From the NCBI RefSeq assembly GCF_900545205.1, contig NZ_UQYC01000035.1:1-19764 (forward strand): a stretch of DNA of 19,764 nucleotides, in the 5' to 3' direction. A program made the position numbers and the translations under genes. The notes below the pieces were generated by a model. That model ran no database searches. It saw nothing but the letters and a program-made list of their open reading frames with translations, and was not told where the DNA came from. The stretch is from an uncultured Veillonella sp. Its GTDB lineage: Bacteria; Bacillota; Negativicutes; Veillonellales; Veillonellaceae. The number at the start of each line of letters is the position of its first letter. The first letter of the stretch is position 1. Positions 1 to 7,836 of the stretch are shown one piece after another.

Positions 1-324
1 GGTCTTGGTAAACCATACTTCTCTACAGACACAACAGCTGCATTGCGCGCTGCTGAAATTGAAGCAGATGCAATTTTGATGGCGAAGAAGTTTGCTGACG
101 GTGTATATGATTCTGATCCTAAAACGAATCCTAATGCCGTTAAATTTGATGAATTAACATATAATGATATCATCACAAAAGAATTAAAGGTTATGGATGC
201 AACATCCACAACTTTATGTAAAGATAATAATATCCCTATTATTGTGTTTAGCATGGATATTCCTGGTAATATTACAAAAGCCGCTAAAGGCGAAGAAATC
301 GGGACTATTGTTCGAGGAGAATAA
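1..324 (+). CDS. pyrH: UMP kinase, C-terminal part (5' truncated by window)
   Basis: This is the last 107 residues of uridylate kinase, which phosphorylates UMP to UDP in pyrimidine nucleotide synthesis in the cytoplasm. The reading frame is open from base 1 and starts with GLGKPYFSTDTTAA, the conserved nucleotide-binding stretch of bacterial PyrH. It continues through ADAILMAKK and DGVYDSDPK and ends at a TAA. The frame has no start codon that would fit PyrH in the window, so the gene begins upstream; the TTG at 43 is internal. Being followed by frr is the classic rpsB-tsf-pyrH-frr order, so tsf and rpsB are probably just upstream (inference). The ribosome binding site of frr lies inside the last codons of this gene. 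Confidence 0.96.
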   Translation, partial: GLGKPYFSTDTTAALRAAEIEADAILMAKKFADGVYDSDPKTNPNAVKFDELTYNDIITKELKVMDATSTTLCKDNNIPIIVFSMDIPGNITKAAKGEEIGTIVRGE

Positions 325-329
325 TTCAA

Positions 330-890
330 ATGGAAATTAAAGAATTGTTACAGCAAGCAGAAGAACGCATGAATAAGTCTATTGAGGCTTTAAAACATGA
401 ATTTGCATCTATTCGTACAGGCCGTGCTAGTGTAGCATTGCTTGACAAAGTAATGGTTGACTATTATGGTAGCCCATCTCCAATTAACCAAGTTGCAAAT
501 ATCTCCGTGCCTGAGCCTCGTATGATTGTTATTGCACCTTGGGATAAAACTATGATTGGTGCTATTGAAAAAGCTATCTTACAATCTGATCTTGGTTTAA
601 ATCCAGGTAATGATGGTGCTCAAATCCGATTGACTATTCCTCAATTGACTGAGGAACGTCGTAAAGAAATCGTTAAAGTTGTTCATAAAAAAGCTGAAGA
701 TGCTAAAGTTGCAGTACGAAATATTCGTCGTGATGTAAATGATGCATTGAAAAAAGAAGAGAAAGCTAAAACAATTACTGAAGATGATGCTAAAGACGGT
801 TTAGATCAAATTCAAAAACTTACAGACGCTAAAATTAAGCAGATTGATGAGTTAAAAGCAGTAAAAGAAAAGGATGTATTAGAAGTATAA
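330..890 (+). CDS. frr: Ribosome recycling factor
   Basis: The 186-aa product matches the usual length of about 185 aa for the ribosome recycling factor, which with EF-G splits post-termination ribosomes. Family features visible are the N-terminal helix with EERMNKSIEALKHEF, the signature FASIRTGRAS near residues 26-35, and the C-terminal KEEKAKTITEDDAK helix. The ATG at 330 is preceded by AGGAGA at 315-320, inside the end of pyrH, only 5 nt after the pyrH stop. The gene ends in TAATG, so its stop codon shares a base with the start of the next gene. Nothing unusual is seen in the sequence. Confidence 0.97.
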   Translation: MEIKELLQQAEERMNKSIEALKHEFASIRTGRASVALLDKVMVDYYGSPSPINQVANISVPEPRMIVIAPWDKTMIGAIEKAILQSDLGLNPGNDGAQIRLTIPQLTEERRKEIVKVVHKKAEDAKVAVRNIRRDVNDALKKEEKAKTITEDDAKDGLDQIQKLTDAKIKQIDELKAVKEKDVLEV

Positions 891-1141
891 TGTTAGATTC
901 TAATAGCCTTATTGGAATGCCATGGCAGCTTGCAAAGTCTCGTTTGCAGGCTGCCCATATTCCTTTTAAGGTAATGATTGGGGGATCCTTTAATCGCTTT
1001 TTTGATATTGCTGATAAAGGATTTTATGTAGCACGTATTACCAAGGTTGATGAGTGTTTACATATACTAGTGTATAGACCAATGATTGCCAGCGACTTCG
1101 GAAATTCTATCGAGGTAGACTATGCTAAAGAAATTATTTAA
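890..1141 (+). CDS. Small conserved-looking hypothetical protein between frr and uppS (83 aa)
   Basis: I do not recognise a named family. The 83-aa protein starts with LIGMPWQLAKSRLQAAHIPF, a pattern loosely like the start of a PASTA repeat (a GMP turn followed by an alanine-rich helix). It continues with beta-strand-like stretches such as FYVARITKV and LHILVYRPM. No signal peptide, transmembrane segment or metal motif is seen, so it is probably cytoplasmic. Its ATG overlaps the frr stop (TAATG) and its end overlaps the uppS start by 20 nt. The Shine-Dalgarno signal is poor, so translation is probably coupled to frr. The tight overlap on both sides and the good codon pattern argue for a real gene. 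A role near ribosome recycling or the UppS step is only suggested by position. Confidence 0.72.
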   Translation: MLDSNSLIGMPWQLAKSRLQAAHIPFKVMIGGSFNRFFDIADKGFYVARITKVDECLHILVYRPMIASDFGNSIEVDYAKEII

Positions 1142-1886
1142 CCGTAAACCATCTGATACGCCTGTTATTGATAGTAATGTGATACCAAAACATGTTGCTA
1201 TTATTATGGATGGCAATGGTCGTTGGGCAAAACGAAGAGGCATGCCACGATCAATGGGACACCGCGCAGGGGCCGACGTATTAAAGCAGATTGTTATTGC
1301 TGCAGATGAGATTGGAATTAGAGCTCTTACGGTATATGGCTTCTCCACAGAGAACTGGAAGCGTCCTGAACAGGAAGTTTCTTTACTTATGGCTCTCATA
1401 AAAGAATACTTAAATAATAATGTTAAGTATATGCATGAACATAATGTGCGTATTCGCTTTATTGGATATATCGGTGCTCTTTCAGATGAGCTTCAAAAGA
1501 TTATTCGCGATGCCGAATTATTAACTCAGAATAATACAGGCCTTACCTTACAGTTAGCAATAAACTATGGGGGGCGTGATGAAATAGTAAGAACTATCCG
1601 CGATATTACAAATTCTGTTGTGGATGGAACTATTACTACAGACGAGATTACAGAAGACTATGTTAGTTCCCAACTTTTCACTAAAGAGTTTAGCGATGTA
1701 GACTTGTTAATTCGTCCAAGTAGTGATTTTAGAATTAGTAACTTTTTATTGTGGCAGCTAGCTTACGCTGAATTCTGGTTTACTGATTTACATTGGCCAG
1801 ATTTCACTAAGGAAACATTATTAGAGGCTGTTGCAGCATATCAAAAACGAGAACGCCGGTTTGGTGGCTTACGTGATGAGGAATAA
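1122..1886 (+). CDS. uppS: Undecaprenyl diphosphate synthase (cis-prenyltransferase)
   Basis: UppS condenses isopentenyl diphosphate onto farnesyl diphosphate to give the C55 lipid carrier for peptidoglycan and surface polysaccharides. The 254-aa length is normal. The catalytic motif HVAIIMDGNGRWAKRRG contains Asp30. It is followed by GHRAGAD, the flexible-loop motif YGFSTENWKRP, and the C-terminal RISNFLLWQLAYAEFWFTD with the expected metal-ligand Glu217. One segment is odd: the usual R-T-G/S-G-E before RISNF is here R-P-S-S-D (198-202). The start at ATG 1122 is supported by GAGGT at 1112-1116, so the gene overlaps the upstream small gene by 20 nt. cdsA follows after 3 nt. The family assignment is secure, and the effect of the loop change is unknown. 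Confidence 0.96.
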   Translation: MLKKLFNRKPSDTPVIDSNVIPKHVAIIMDGNGRWAKRRGMPRSMGHRAGADVLKQIVIAADEIGIRALTVYGFSTENWKRPEQEVSLLMALIKEYLNNNVKYMHEHNVRIRFIGYIGALSDELQKIIRDAELLTQNNTGLTLQLAINYGGRDEIVRTIRDITNSVVDGTITTDEITEDYVSSQLFTKEFSDVDLLIRPSSDFRISNFLLWQLAYAEFWFTDLHWPDFTKETLLEAVAAYQKRERRFGGLRDEE

Positions 1887-1889
1887 AAA

Positions 1890-2714
1890 ATGTTAAAAAC
1901 ACGTGTTATAACCGCTGTTATAGGTTTTATTATTGCCTTAGGGGCCATTACATTAGGCGGACCTGTATATGATATTCTTATTACATTATTAGCTCTATTG
2001 GGTTGGCGTGAGTTTGTTTTACTAGGTAAAGCTAAACATGTGCGTATGTCCATTTTATGGGGCTATATTAGTATTTTATTATTGATGATTGCCTTTGCAT
2101 GTCATCAGTATATTCTAGCAATAGCTATATTAGTATTGAGTTTATCAGCCAATTATATGTTATGTACATTTGGTGAAAACAAATACTCTTTAGCTAGTGT
2201 TTCATTTAGTGTATTTGGCTTATTATATGTTGGTATTGGCATGATTTCTTTGCTCATGATTCGTCATGACTCTATATACATGTCTCTATCAATGCCATTT
2301 GAATTATATAATTGGGGAACAATTACTCTTTGGTTAGTGTTGTTTACAACGTGGGCTAGTGATACTTTTGCTTATTTTGCTGGTCGTGCCTTCGGTAAAC
2401 GTAAAATTGTTCCATCCATTAGTCCCAATAAAACACTAGAAGGTTTTATTGGTGGCTTTATCGGCTGTATTATTACAGGCGCTGTATTTTCGTATATCGT
2501 AGGCATTCCATGGTGGATGGGCATTCATGTTGGTATGATTAGCGGTATACTTGCACCATTAGGTGATTTATTTGAATCAAAGATTAAACGATTATGTAAT
2601 GTGAAAGATTCTGGTACTTTACTACCAGGTCATGGTGGTGTATTGGATCGTTTTGATAGCTTATTATTTGCGGCTCCTATTACATTGATATATATATTAC
2701 TCTTTTCGTACTAA
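1890..2714 (+). CDS. cdsA: Phosphatidate cytidylyltransferase (CDP-diglyceride synthase)
   Basis: This integral membrane enzyme makes CDP-diacylglycerol from CTP and phosphatidic acid, the branch point of phospholipid synthesis. The 274-aa protein is almost wholly hydrophobic, with about seven to eight membrane segments. It carries the CdsA signature near the C terminus, from ESKIKR through KDSGTLLPGHGG to VLDRFDS (about 229-257), including the Lys-Asp and Asp-Arg-x-Asp residues expected for metal and CTP binding. The conserved GKRK and SPNKTLEG stretches (169-185) are also present. ATG 1890 follows GAGGA at 1878-1882 and lies 3 nt after uppS. The uppS-cdsA-dxr-rseP order is common in bacteria. 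Confidence 0.96.
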   Translation: MLKTRVITAVIGFIIALGAITLGGPVYDILITLLALLGWREFVLLGKAKHVRMSILWGYISILLLMIAFACHQYILAIAILVLSLSANYMLCTFGENKYSLASVSFSVFGLLYVGIGMISLLMIRHDSIYMSLSMPFELYNWGTITLWLVLFTTWASDTFAYFAGRAFGKRKIVPSISPNKTLEGFIGGFIGCIITGAVFSYIVGIPWWMGIHVGMISGILAPLGDLFESKIKRLCNVKDSGTLLPGHGGVLDRFDSLLFAAPITLIYILLFSY

Positions 2715-2732
2715 TCTAATAGAGGTAAGCTT

Positions 2733-3878
2733 ATGAAATACCTAAGTATTATTGGCAGTACTGGCTCAATCGGTACACAGACACTAGATGTAGTGTCTCA
2801 ACATCCAGATCAATTAAAGGTGGTTGCATTAGTGGCACATCATAATATTGACCTCTTAGAACAACAAATTAAAGAATATCAGCCATTAGTAGCCGGACTA
2901 GTTGATGAAAATGCTTTTAAAGAGCTACAAGGCCGCTATACAGGTTCTACAAAACTTGTAGGTGGCAAGGAAGCGCTCATTGCGGCAGCAACAATTCAAG
3001 AAGCTACTATGGTTGTAACAGCTATTGTAGGTGCTGCTGGTATTGAACCTACTGTGGAGGCTATCAAAAAAGGTAAGACCATTGGTCTTGCTAATAAAGA
3101 AACATTAGTAGCCGGTGGCCCATTGATTACATCCTTAGCAAAAGAGTATGGCGTACAAATTTTACCTATTGATAGTGAACACAGTGCTATTTTCCAATGC
3201 TTAGAAGGACAAAATCGCGATAATGTTGATTCCTTAATCGTTACAGCTTCCGGTGGCCCTTTACGCACTTGGGATTCTGAGAAAATTAAAACTGCCACTG
3301 CTGCAGATTGCTTGCGACATCCAACTTGGAACATGGGCAATAAGATTACTATCGACTCTGCATCTCTATTTAATAAGGGCTTAGAGGTAATCGAAGCTCA
3401 TTGGCTATTTGGCTTTGATTTTGATCATATTGATGTTGTGGTACATCCTCAAAGTATCGTTCATTCCATGATACGCATGAAAGATGGGGCTATATTAGCT
3501 CAAATGGGGAATCCAGATATGCGCGAGCCTATTCAATATGCTTTGACATATCCAAAACGTGAAGTTTTAAGTATGAATCATCTTGATTTTACTAAAGCCT
3601 TACAATTAGAGTTTTTACCACCACGATATGATGATTTTCCTGCTCTTCGTCTTGCATATGAGGTAGGACGAGCAAGTGGCTTTAAACCAGCCGTATTTAA
3701 TGCTGCAAACGAAACAGCAGTTTATGCATTTTTAGATGATAAAATCGCCTTTGGTGATATTTACAAAGTCGTTACATCAGTTCTAGAATCTATGGGACCT
3801 GAAGATGACTTTACGTTAGACAATTTATTAGCTATCGATAAATGGGCTCGTGAAAAGGCTACATCATTGATGGTATAG
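2733..3878 (+). CDS. dxr: 1-deoxy-D-xylulose 5-phosphate reductoisomerase
   Basis: Dxr (IspC) converts DXP to 2-C-methylerythritol 4-phosphate with NADPH, the first committed step of the MEP isoprenoid pathway. The 381-aa length is typical. The NADPH fold starts with GSTGSIGTQTLDV (8-20). LANKETLVAGG is at 119-129. The metal ligands lie in PIDSEHSAIFQCL (Asp147, Glu149) and in NKGLE (Glu218). ASGGPLR, MGNKITIDSAS, VHPQSIVHSM and NAANETAV are all intact. AGAGGT at 2721-2726 supports the ATG at 2733. ispG, a later step of the same pathway, lies two genes downstream, so the operon holds two of the seven MEP enzymes next to the prenyl-chain consumer uppS. Confidence 0.97.
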   Translation: MKYLSIIGSTGSIGTQTLDVVSQHPDQLKVVALVAHHNIDLLEQQIKEYQPLVAGLVDENAFKELQGRYTGSTKLVGGKEALIAAATIQEATMVVTAIVGAAGIEPTVEAIKKGKTIGLANKETLVAGGPLITSLAKEYGVQILPIDSEHSAIFQCLEGQNRDNVDSLIVTASGGPLRTWDSEKIKTATAADCLRHPTWNMGNKITIDSASLFNKGLEVIEAHWLFGFDFDHIDVVVHPQSIVHSMIRMKDGAILAQMGNPDMREPIQYALTYPKREVLSMNHLDFTKALQLEFLPPRYDDFPALRLAYEVGRASGFKPAVFNAANETAVYAFLDDKIAFGDIYKVVTSVLESMGPEDDFTLDNLLAIDKWAREKATSLMV

Positions 3879-3886
3879 GAGTATAT

Positions 3887-4903
3887 ATGATAACGGCATT
3901 AGCCACAATATTTGTATTTGGTTTAATCGTGTTTATTCATGAGTTAGGCCATTTTATTACAGCAAAAATGTCGGGTATGCAAGTAGACGAATTCGCCATA
4001 GGTTTTGGACCGGCCATATTTAAAGTTCAAAAAGGGGAAACCTTATATTCTATTCGTATCATTCCTCTTGGTGGCTTTAATCGTATTGCTGGCATGAGTC
4101 CTGACGAGCCGTTAAATGAACGGTCATTTTATACTAAACCTGCATGGAAGAAATTTATTGTTATTTCTGCAGGGGCAGTATTCAATTTTTTATTGGCCAT
4201 TGTTTTATTCTTTGGCCTTAATGCAACAGTAGGTAATCTTACTTATACAAATGATCCTGTTATTGGTAATATCATCCCTGGTAGTGCCGCTGAACAAGCT
4301 CATTTACAATCAAATGATAGAATTCTTACTATTGATGGTAAAAAGATTTCTACGTGGGATGAAATTCGTCCTAGCTTACAAGGTACTGCCAATCACGGTG
4401 TTACCGTTGTGGTAGATCGAGATGGAGAAACTGTAGAAACTACAGTGATTCCCAAAATGGAACAAGATAGTCCTAAAATTGGTATTTATCCTAGTTTTAC
4501 ACGAGAAAGTTATAGCATAGGCGAGTCTTTGCGTTTAGCTGTTACTCGTACTGGTCAAACAATTGTTGCTATGCTAAGTGGCTTATATGATATGATTCGC
4601 GGTACACAAGCTGCAGAATTATCGGGTCCAGTAGGTATTTCACAAATGGCTGGTACTATTGCACAATCTGGCTTTGCACCACTTTTGAGCTTCGCCGCAT
4701 TCTTAAGTATTAACTTAGGGGTTATAAATCTTTTACCATTACCTGTATTAGATGGTGGTCATTTAATTATTATTTTGGCTGAAGCTATTACAGGTCGTAA
4801 ATTACCTGCTAAGGCACTAATGTATATTCAAATGGTTGGTGTTGCTTTAATGGTAGCATTATTCTTATATGTAACAACTCAGGATATATTCCGATTACTA
4901 TAA
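3887..4903 (+). CDS. rseP: Site-2 intramembrane metalloprotease, RseP/RasP family
   Basis: This zinc protease cleaves membrane-embedded substrates such as anti-sigma factors or remnant signal peptides. The 338-aa protein has an N-terminal membrane helix holding HELGH (18-22; His18, Glu19, His22). A second hydrophobic helix lies near 91-110 and a single PDZ-like domain at about 120-195. LSGPVGI is at 245-251, and the C-terminal NLLPLPVLDGGH (281-292) supplies the third zinc ligand, Asp289. One PDZ domain and this length resemble Firmicute RasP rather than the two-PDZ enzyme of E. coli. AGGAG at 3877-3881 overlaps the dxr stop and fixes ATG 3887. No anti-sigma or sigma gene is nearby, so the substrate cannot be inferred. 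Confidence 0.95.
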   Translation: MITALATIFVFGLIVFIHELGHFITAKMSGMQVDEFAIGFGPAIFKVQKGETLYSIRIIPLGGFNRIAGMSPDEPLNERSFYTKPAWKKFIVISAGAVFNFLLAIVLFFGLNATVGNLTYTNDPVIGNIIPGSAAEQAHLQSNDRILTIDGKKISTWDEIRPSLQGTANHGVTVVVDRDGETVETTVIPKMEQDSPKIGIYPSFTRESYSIGESLRLAVTRTGQTIVAMLSGLYDMIRGTQAAELSGPVGISQMAGTIAQSGFAPLLSFAAFLSINLGVINLLPLPVLDGGHLIIILAEAITGRKLPAKALMYIQMVGVALMVALFLYVTTQDIFRLL

Positions 4904-4921
4904 GATAGATGGGAGATTACA

Positions 4922-6007
4922 ATGATTGTACGTAAACCAACAAATGGTATCTATGTAGGTACAGTTAAAATTGGTGATTATGCACCGGTAAGCATTCAAT
5001 CTATGATTACTACAGATCCGGTTCATACGGAAAAGGCTATAGCTGAAATAAATCGTTTAGCTGAGGCTGGTTGTGAACTAGTACGTGTTGCAGTTCCTAC
5101 TATGGCTTCTGCTAAAGCTTTAAAAGCAGTTCGTGCTGGTATTGATATTCCTTTAATTGCTGATATTCATTTCGACTATAAATTAGCGTTAGAAGCTATC
5201 GAGAATAATGTTGATGGATTGCGTATTAACCCAGGAAACATCGGCGGTGAGGATAAGGTATTAGCTGTTATAGAAAAAGCTAAACCTAAACAAATCCCGA
5301 TTCGTATTGGCGTTAATGCAGGGTCTTTACCAAAGCATATCCTCGATGCACATGGAGGTCATCCTACTGCTGATGGCATGGTGGAAACTGCATTAGAACA
5401 TGTGCGAATTCTTGAGAAGCTCGACTACCGTCAAATGAAATTATCTATTAAAGCAACGGAAGTCCCTTTAATGGTAGAAGCTTATCGAAAGTTATCTGAT
5501 AAGATTCCATATCCATTGCATTTAGGTGTTACTGAAGCTGGTACGATAAAACAAGGTACTATTAAGTCTGCTATGGGCATTGGTGCTTTATTATTAGACG
5601 GTATCGGTGATACTTTACGTGTATCCTTAACAGGTGATCCCATACATGAAATTGAAGTAGGTCGAAGTATTTTGAGTAATTTAGGATTACGAAACTTTGG
5701 AGCTACAATGATTTCTTGTCCTACATGTGGTCGATGCCAAGTGAACTTATTTGATATGGCAGGGATTGTAGAGGAGCGTTTAGCATCCATTAAAGCACCT
5801 ATTAAAGTTGCTGTTATGGGTTGTGTCGTAAATGGGCCTGGTGAGGCTCGTGAGGCTGATTTCGGCATTGCTGGTGGTAATGGACAAGGTATTGTCTTCC
5901 GTAAAGGGGAAGTTATCAAGACTGTGCCAGAAGCTGAATTAGTAGATACATTATTTAGAGAAATTGATCAATATTTAGAAAACTTAGATGAGGAGTCTTT
6001 ATGTTAG
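4922..6007 (+). CDS. ispG: 4-hydroxy-3-methylbut-2-enyl diphosphate synthase (flavodoxin/ferredoxin)
   Basis: IspG (GcpE) is the penultimate MEP-pathway enzyme, reducing methylerythritol cyclodiphosphate to HMBPP with a [4Fe-4S] cluster. The 361-aa protein has the TIM-barrel part with RINPGNIGGEDKV (101-113) and RIGVNAGSL (128-136). The C-terminal cluster domain has SCPTCGRC (Cys266, Cys269) and GCVVNGPGE (Cys301, Glu308), the expected four ligands. GGGAG at 4911-4915 precedes ATG 4922. The stop codon lies 7 nt inside proS, and the proS ribosome binding site is within the last ispG codons, so the two genes are probably translationally coupled. Length and motifs match the short bacterial form without the extra plant-type insert. 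Confidence 0.97.
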   Translation: MIVRKPTNGIYVGTVKIGDYAPVSIQSMITTDPVHTEKAIAEINRLAEAGCELVRVAVPTMASAKALKAVRAGIDIPLIADIHFDYKLALEAIENNVDGLRINPGNIGGEDKVLAVIEKAKPKQIPIRIGVNAGSLPKHILDAHGGHPTADGMVETALEHVRILEKLDYRQMKLSIKATEVPLMVEAYRKLSDKIPYPLHLGVTEAGTIKQGTIKSAMGIGALLLDGIGDTLRVSLTGDPIHEIEVGRSILSNLGLRNFGATMISCPTCGRCQVNLFDMAGIVEERLASIKAPIKVAVMGCVVNGPGEAREADFGIAGGNGQGIVFRKGEVIKTVPEAELVDTLFREIDQYLENLDEESLC

Positions 6008-7719
6008 CCACTAAATTATATGCACCTACATTGCGTGAGGTTCCATCTGACGCTGATGTAGTTAGCCAACAGCTTATGCTTCGCGCTGGTTTTATGCGTA
6101 AAACTGCAAATGGTTTATATAGCTTTTTACCATTAGGTTGGAGAAGTATCAAAAAAATCGAAGCTATTGTACGTGAAGAAATGGATCGTGCTAGTGCTCA
6201 AGAAATCATGATGCCTATCTTACAACCTGCTGAAATTTGGAAAGAATCTGGCCGTTGGAATGCATATGGCGCTGAAATGATGCGTATTAATGATCGTCAT
6301 GATAATGAATTCTGCTTAGGACCAACTCATGAAGAGATGATTACTACACTTGTTAAAAATGAGATCAATTCATATCGTCAATTACCAGTAAATTTATATC
6401 AAATCCAAAGTAAATTCCGTGATGAACGTCGTCCACGTTATGGTTTAATGCGTAGTCGCGAATTCATTATGAAAGATGCATACTCTTTTGATATGGATGA
6501 AGCTGGTTTAGATGAATCCTATAAATCTATGTATGATGCATATACACGTATTTTTACGCGTTGTGGCCTTACATTCCGTCCGGTAGAGGCTGATAGCGGT
6601 GCCATCGGTGGTAGTGGTACACATGAGTTCATGGCTATTGCTGAAGCAGGTGAAGCAGATATTGTGTACTGTACAAAATGTGACTATGCTGCCAATATTG
6701 AGATTGGTAAACCTGGTATTATGAAACAGGAAGAAGAAGCACTTCAAGAGTTATCTATTGTGGATACTCCTAATGCAAGTACTATTGAAGCTGTTGCGGA
6801 AATGTTAAACTTACCACTACATAAAACTATTAAAGCCGTAGTATTTTCCATTGATGGTAAAGTTGTATTAGCCATTGTTCGTGGTGACCATGAAGTAAAT
6901 GAAGTAGCTGTACAACATGCTGTACTTGGTTCTGTAGAGCCAGAAATGGCTACGCCAGAAGAATTGGAAAAAGTAGGTTTAACAGCTGGCTTTATAAGTC
7001 CAGTTGGGTTAAAACAAACAGAAGAGTTTGCCATAGTAGTAGATGAATCTGTTATGGAAACATACAATGTTTGTGGTGGTGCCAATAAGAAAGATGCACA
7101 CTATATTAACATCAATCCAAAACGTGACTTTAATGTAGAAGATATTATTGTCGCACCTATTCGTTTGATTACAGCTGACGATGTTTGCCCAACTTGCGGT
7201 GGTGCTCTAGAACACGCTAAAGGTATTGAAGTAGGCCAAGTATTTAAATTGGGTACAAAATACTCAGAGGCATTACAAGCTACATTCTTAGATCAAAATG
7301 GTCGTCCTAATCCAATGATTATGGGTTGTTATGGTATTGGTGTATCTCGTACATTAGCTGCTACTATTGAGCAGTATCACGATGAAAATGGTATTATTTG
7401 GCCACGTTCTATTGCTCCATTTGAAGCCGTTATCGTTCCTATTAATGCAAAAGACGAAGCTTTGATGTCTACAAGTCAAACAATTTATACTGCATTACAA
7501 GATGCAGGTGTAGATGTGTTACTTGATGATCGTAAGGATCGAGCTGGTGTAAAATTCAAAGATGCTGATTTAATTGGCTATCCACTTCGTATTACAGTAA
7601 GTAAAAATACACTTGAAAATAATGAAGTAGAAATTCAAATCCGTAAGTCTGGTGAAGCGATTACATGTGCAATCGATTCTGTAGCGACTAAGGTTACTGA
7701 ATTACTTCAAGATTTATAA
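6001..7719 (+). CDS. proS: Prolyl-tRNA synthetase, bacterial type with editing insertion
   Basis: This class II synthetase charges tRNA-Pro. The 572-aa protein has class II motif 2 in FRDERRPRYGLMRSREFIMK (139-158) and motif 3 in GCYGIGVSRTLAATIEQ (442-458). Between them is the YbaK-like INS editing domain (about 245-385) with HKTIKAVVFS containing the conserved Lys278 region. A C-terminal anticodon-binding domain follows. Two CxxC pairs, Cys224/Cys227 and Cys396/Cys399, bracket the editing domain and may form a zinc-ribbon-like site (inference). The ATG at 6001 has an AGGAG in the last ispG codons and overlaps ispG by 7 nt. It is the last gene of its transcription unit, and a strong terminator begins 3 nt after its stop. 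Confidence 0.97.
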   Translation: MLATKLYAPTLREVPSDADVVSQQLMLRAGFMRKTANGLYSFLPLGWRSIKKIEAIVREEMDRASAQEIMMPILQPAEIWKESGRWNAYGAEMMRINDRHDNEFCLGPTHEEMITTLVKNEINSYRQLPVNLYQIQSKFRDERRPRYGLMRSREFIMKDAYSFDMDEAGLDESYKSMYDAYTRIFTRCGLTFRPVEADSGAIGGSGTHEFMAIAEAGEADIVYCTKCDYAANIEIGKPGIMKQEEEALQELSIVDTPNASTIEAVAEMLNLPLHKTIKAVVFSIDGKVVLAIVRGDHEVNEVAVQHAVLGSVEPEMATPEELEKVGLTAGFISPVGLKQTEEFAIVVDESVMETYNVCGGANKKDAHYININPKRDFNVEDIIVAPIRLITADDVCPTCGGALEHAKGIEVGQVFKLGTKYSEALQATFLDQNGRPNPMIMGCYGIGVSRTLAATIEQYHDENGIIWPRSIAPFEAVIVPINAKDEALMSTSQTIYTALQDAGVDVLLDDRKDRAGVKFKDADLIGYPLRITVSKNTLENNEVEIQIRKSGEAITCAIDSVATKVTELLQDL

Positions 7720-7721
7720 TT

Positions 7722-7763
7722 AAATTGCGATTCTAGTGAATACTCATTAGGATCGCAATTTTT
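7722..7763 (+). terminator. Intrinsic terminator after proS
   Basis: A 14-bp stem (7722-7735 with 7748-7761, one T-G wobble) encloses a 12-nt loop and runs into a T-rich 3' side. The stem halves read AAATTGCGATTCTA and TAGGATCGCAATTT. It sits directly after the proS stop and before a new promoter, so it should end the pyrH-to-proS transcript. The A-rich left arm could also let it work on the opposite strand, but no convergent gene is present. Confidence 0.92.
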
Positions 7764-7773
7764 CTATCTCATC

Positions 7774-7802
7774 TTGAATAAATTAGCTAAATCAGTCATA
7801 AT
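7774..7802 (+). promoter_or_regulatory. Probable sigma-A type promoter for the PHP/miaB/mutSL operon
   Basis: TTGAAT at 7774-7779 and CATAAT at 7797-7802 are separated by exactly 17 bp, a good match to the TTGACA/TATAAT vegetative consensus. The site lies between the proS terminator and the PHP gene, giving a leader of about 28 nt before the ATG at 7837, with GGGAGG at 7825-7830 as ribosome binding site. No operator-like dyad was seen in this 73-nt gap. Confidence 0.7.
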
Positions 7803-7836
7803 TAAAAGATAGGATAATTGTAATGGGAGGTGCTCT

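Noticed and set aside
1067..1399. 110-codon open frame on the minus strand
   Set aside because: It lies antisense inside uppS and the small upstream gene, has no ribosome binding site, and its product has no recognisable pattern; it is a shadow of uppS.
2996..3340. 114-codon open frame on the minus strand
   Set aside because: It is antisense to the conserved core of dxr with no independent support.
5482..5919. 145-codon open frame on the minus strand
   Set aside because: It is antisense to the ispG cluster domain; the composition reflects reversed ispG codons and no homologous pattern is seen.
6744..7085. 113-codon open frame on the minus strand
   Set aside because: It is antisense to the ProRS editing domain, Ser/Thr-rich in the way shadow frames are, and has no start signal.
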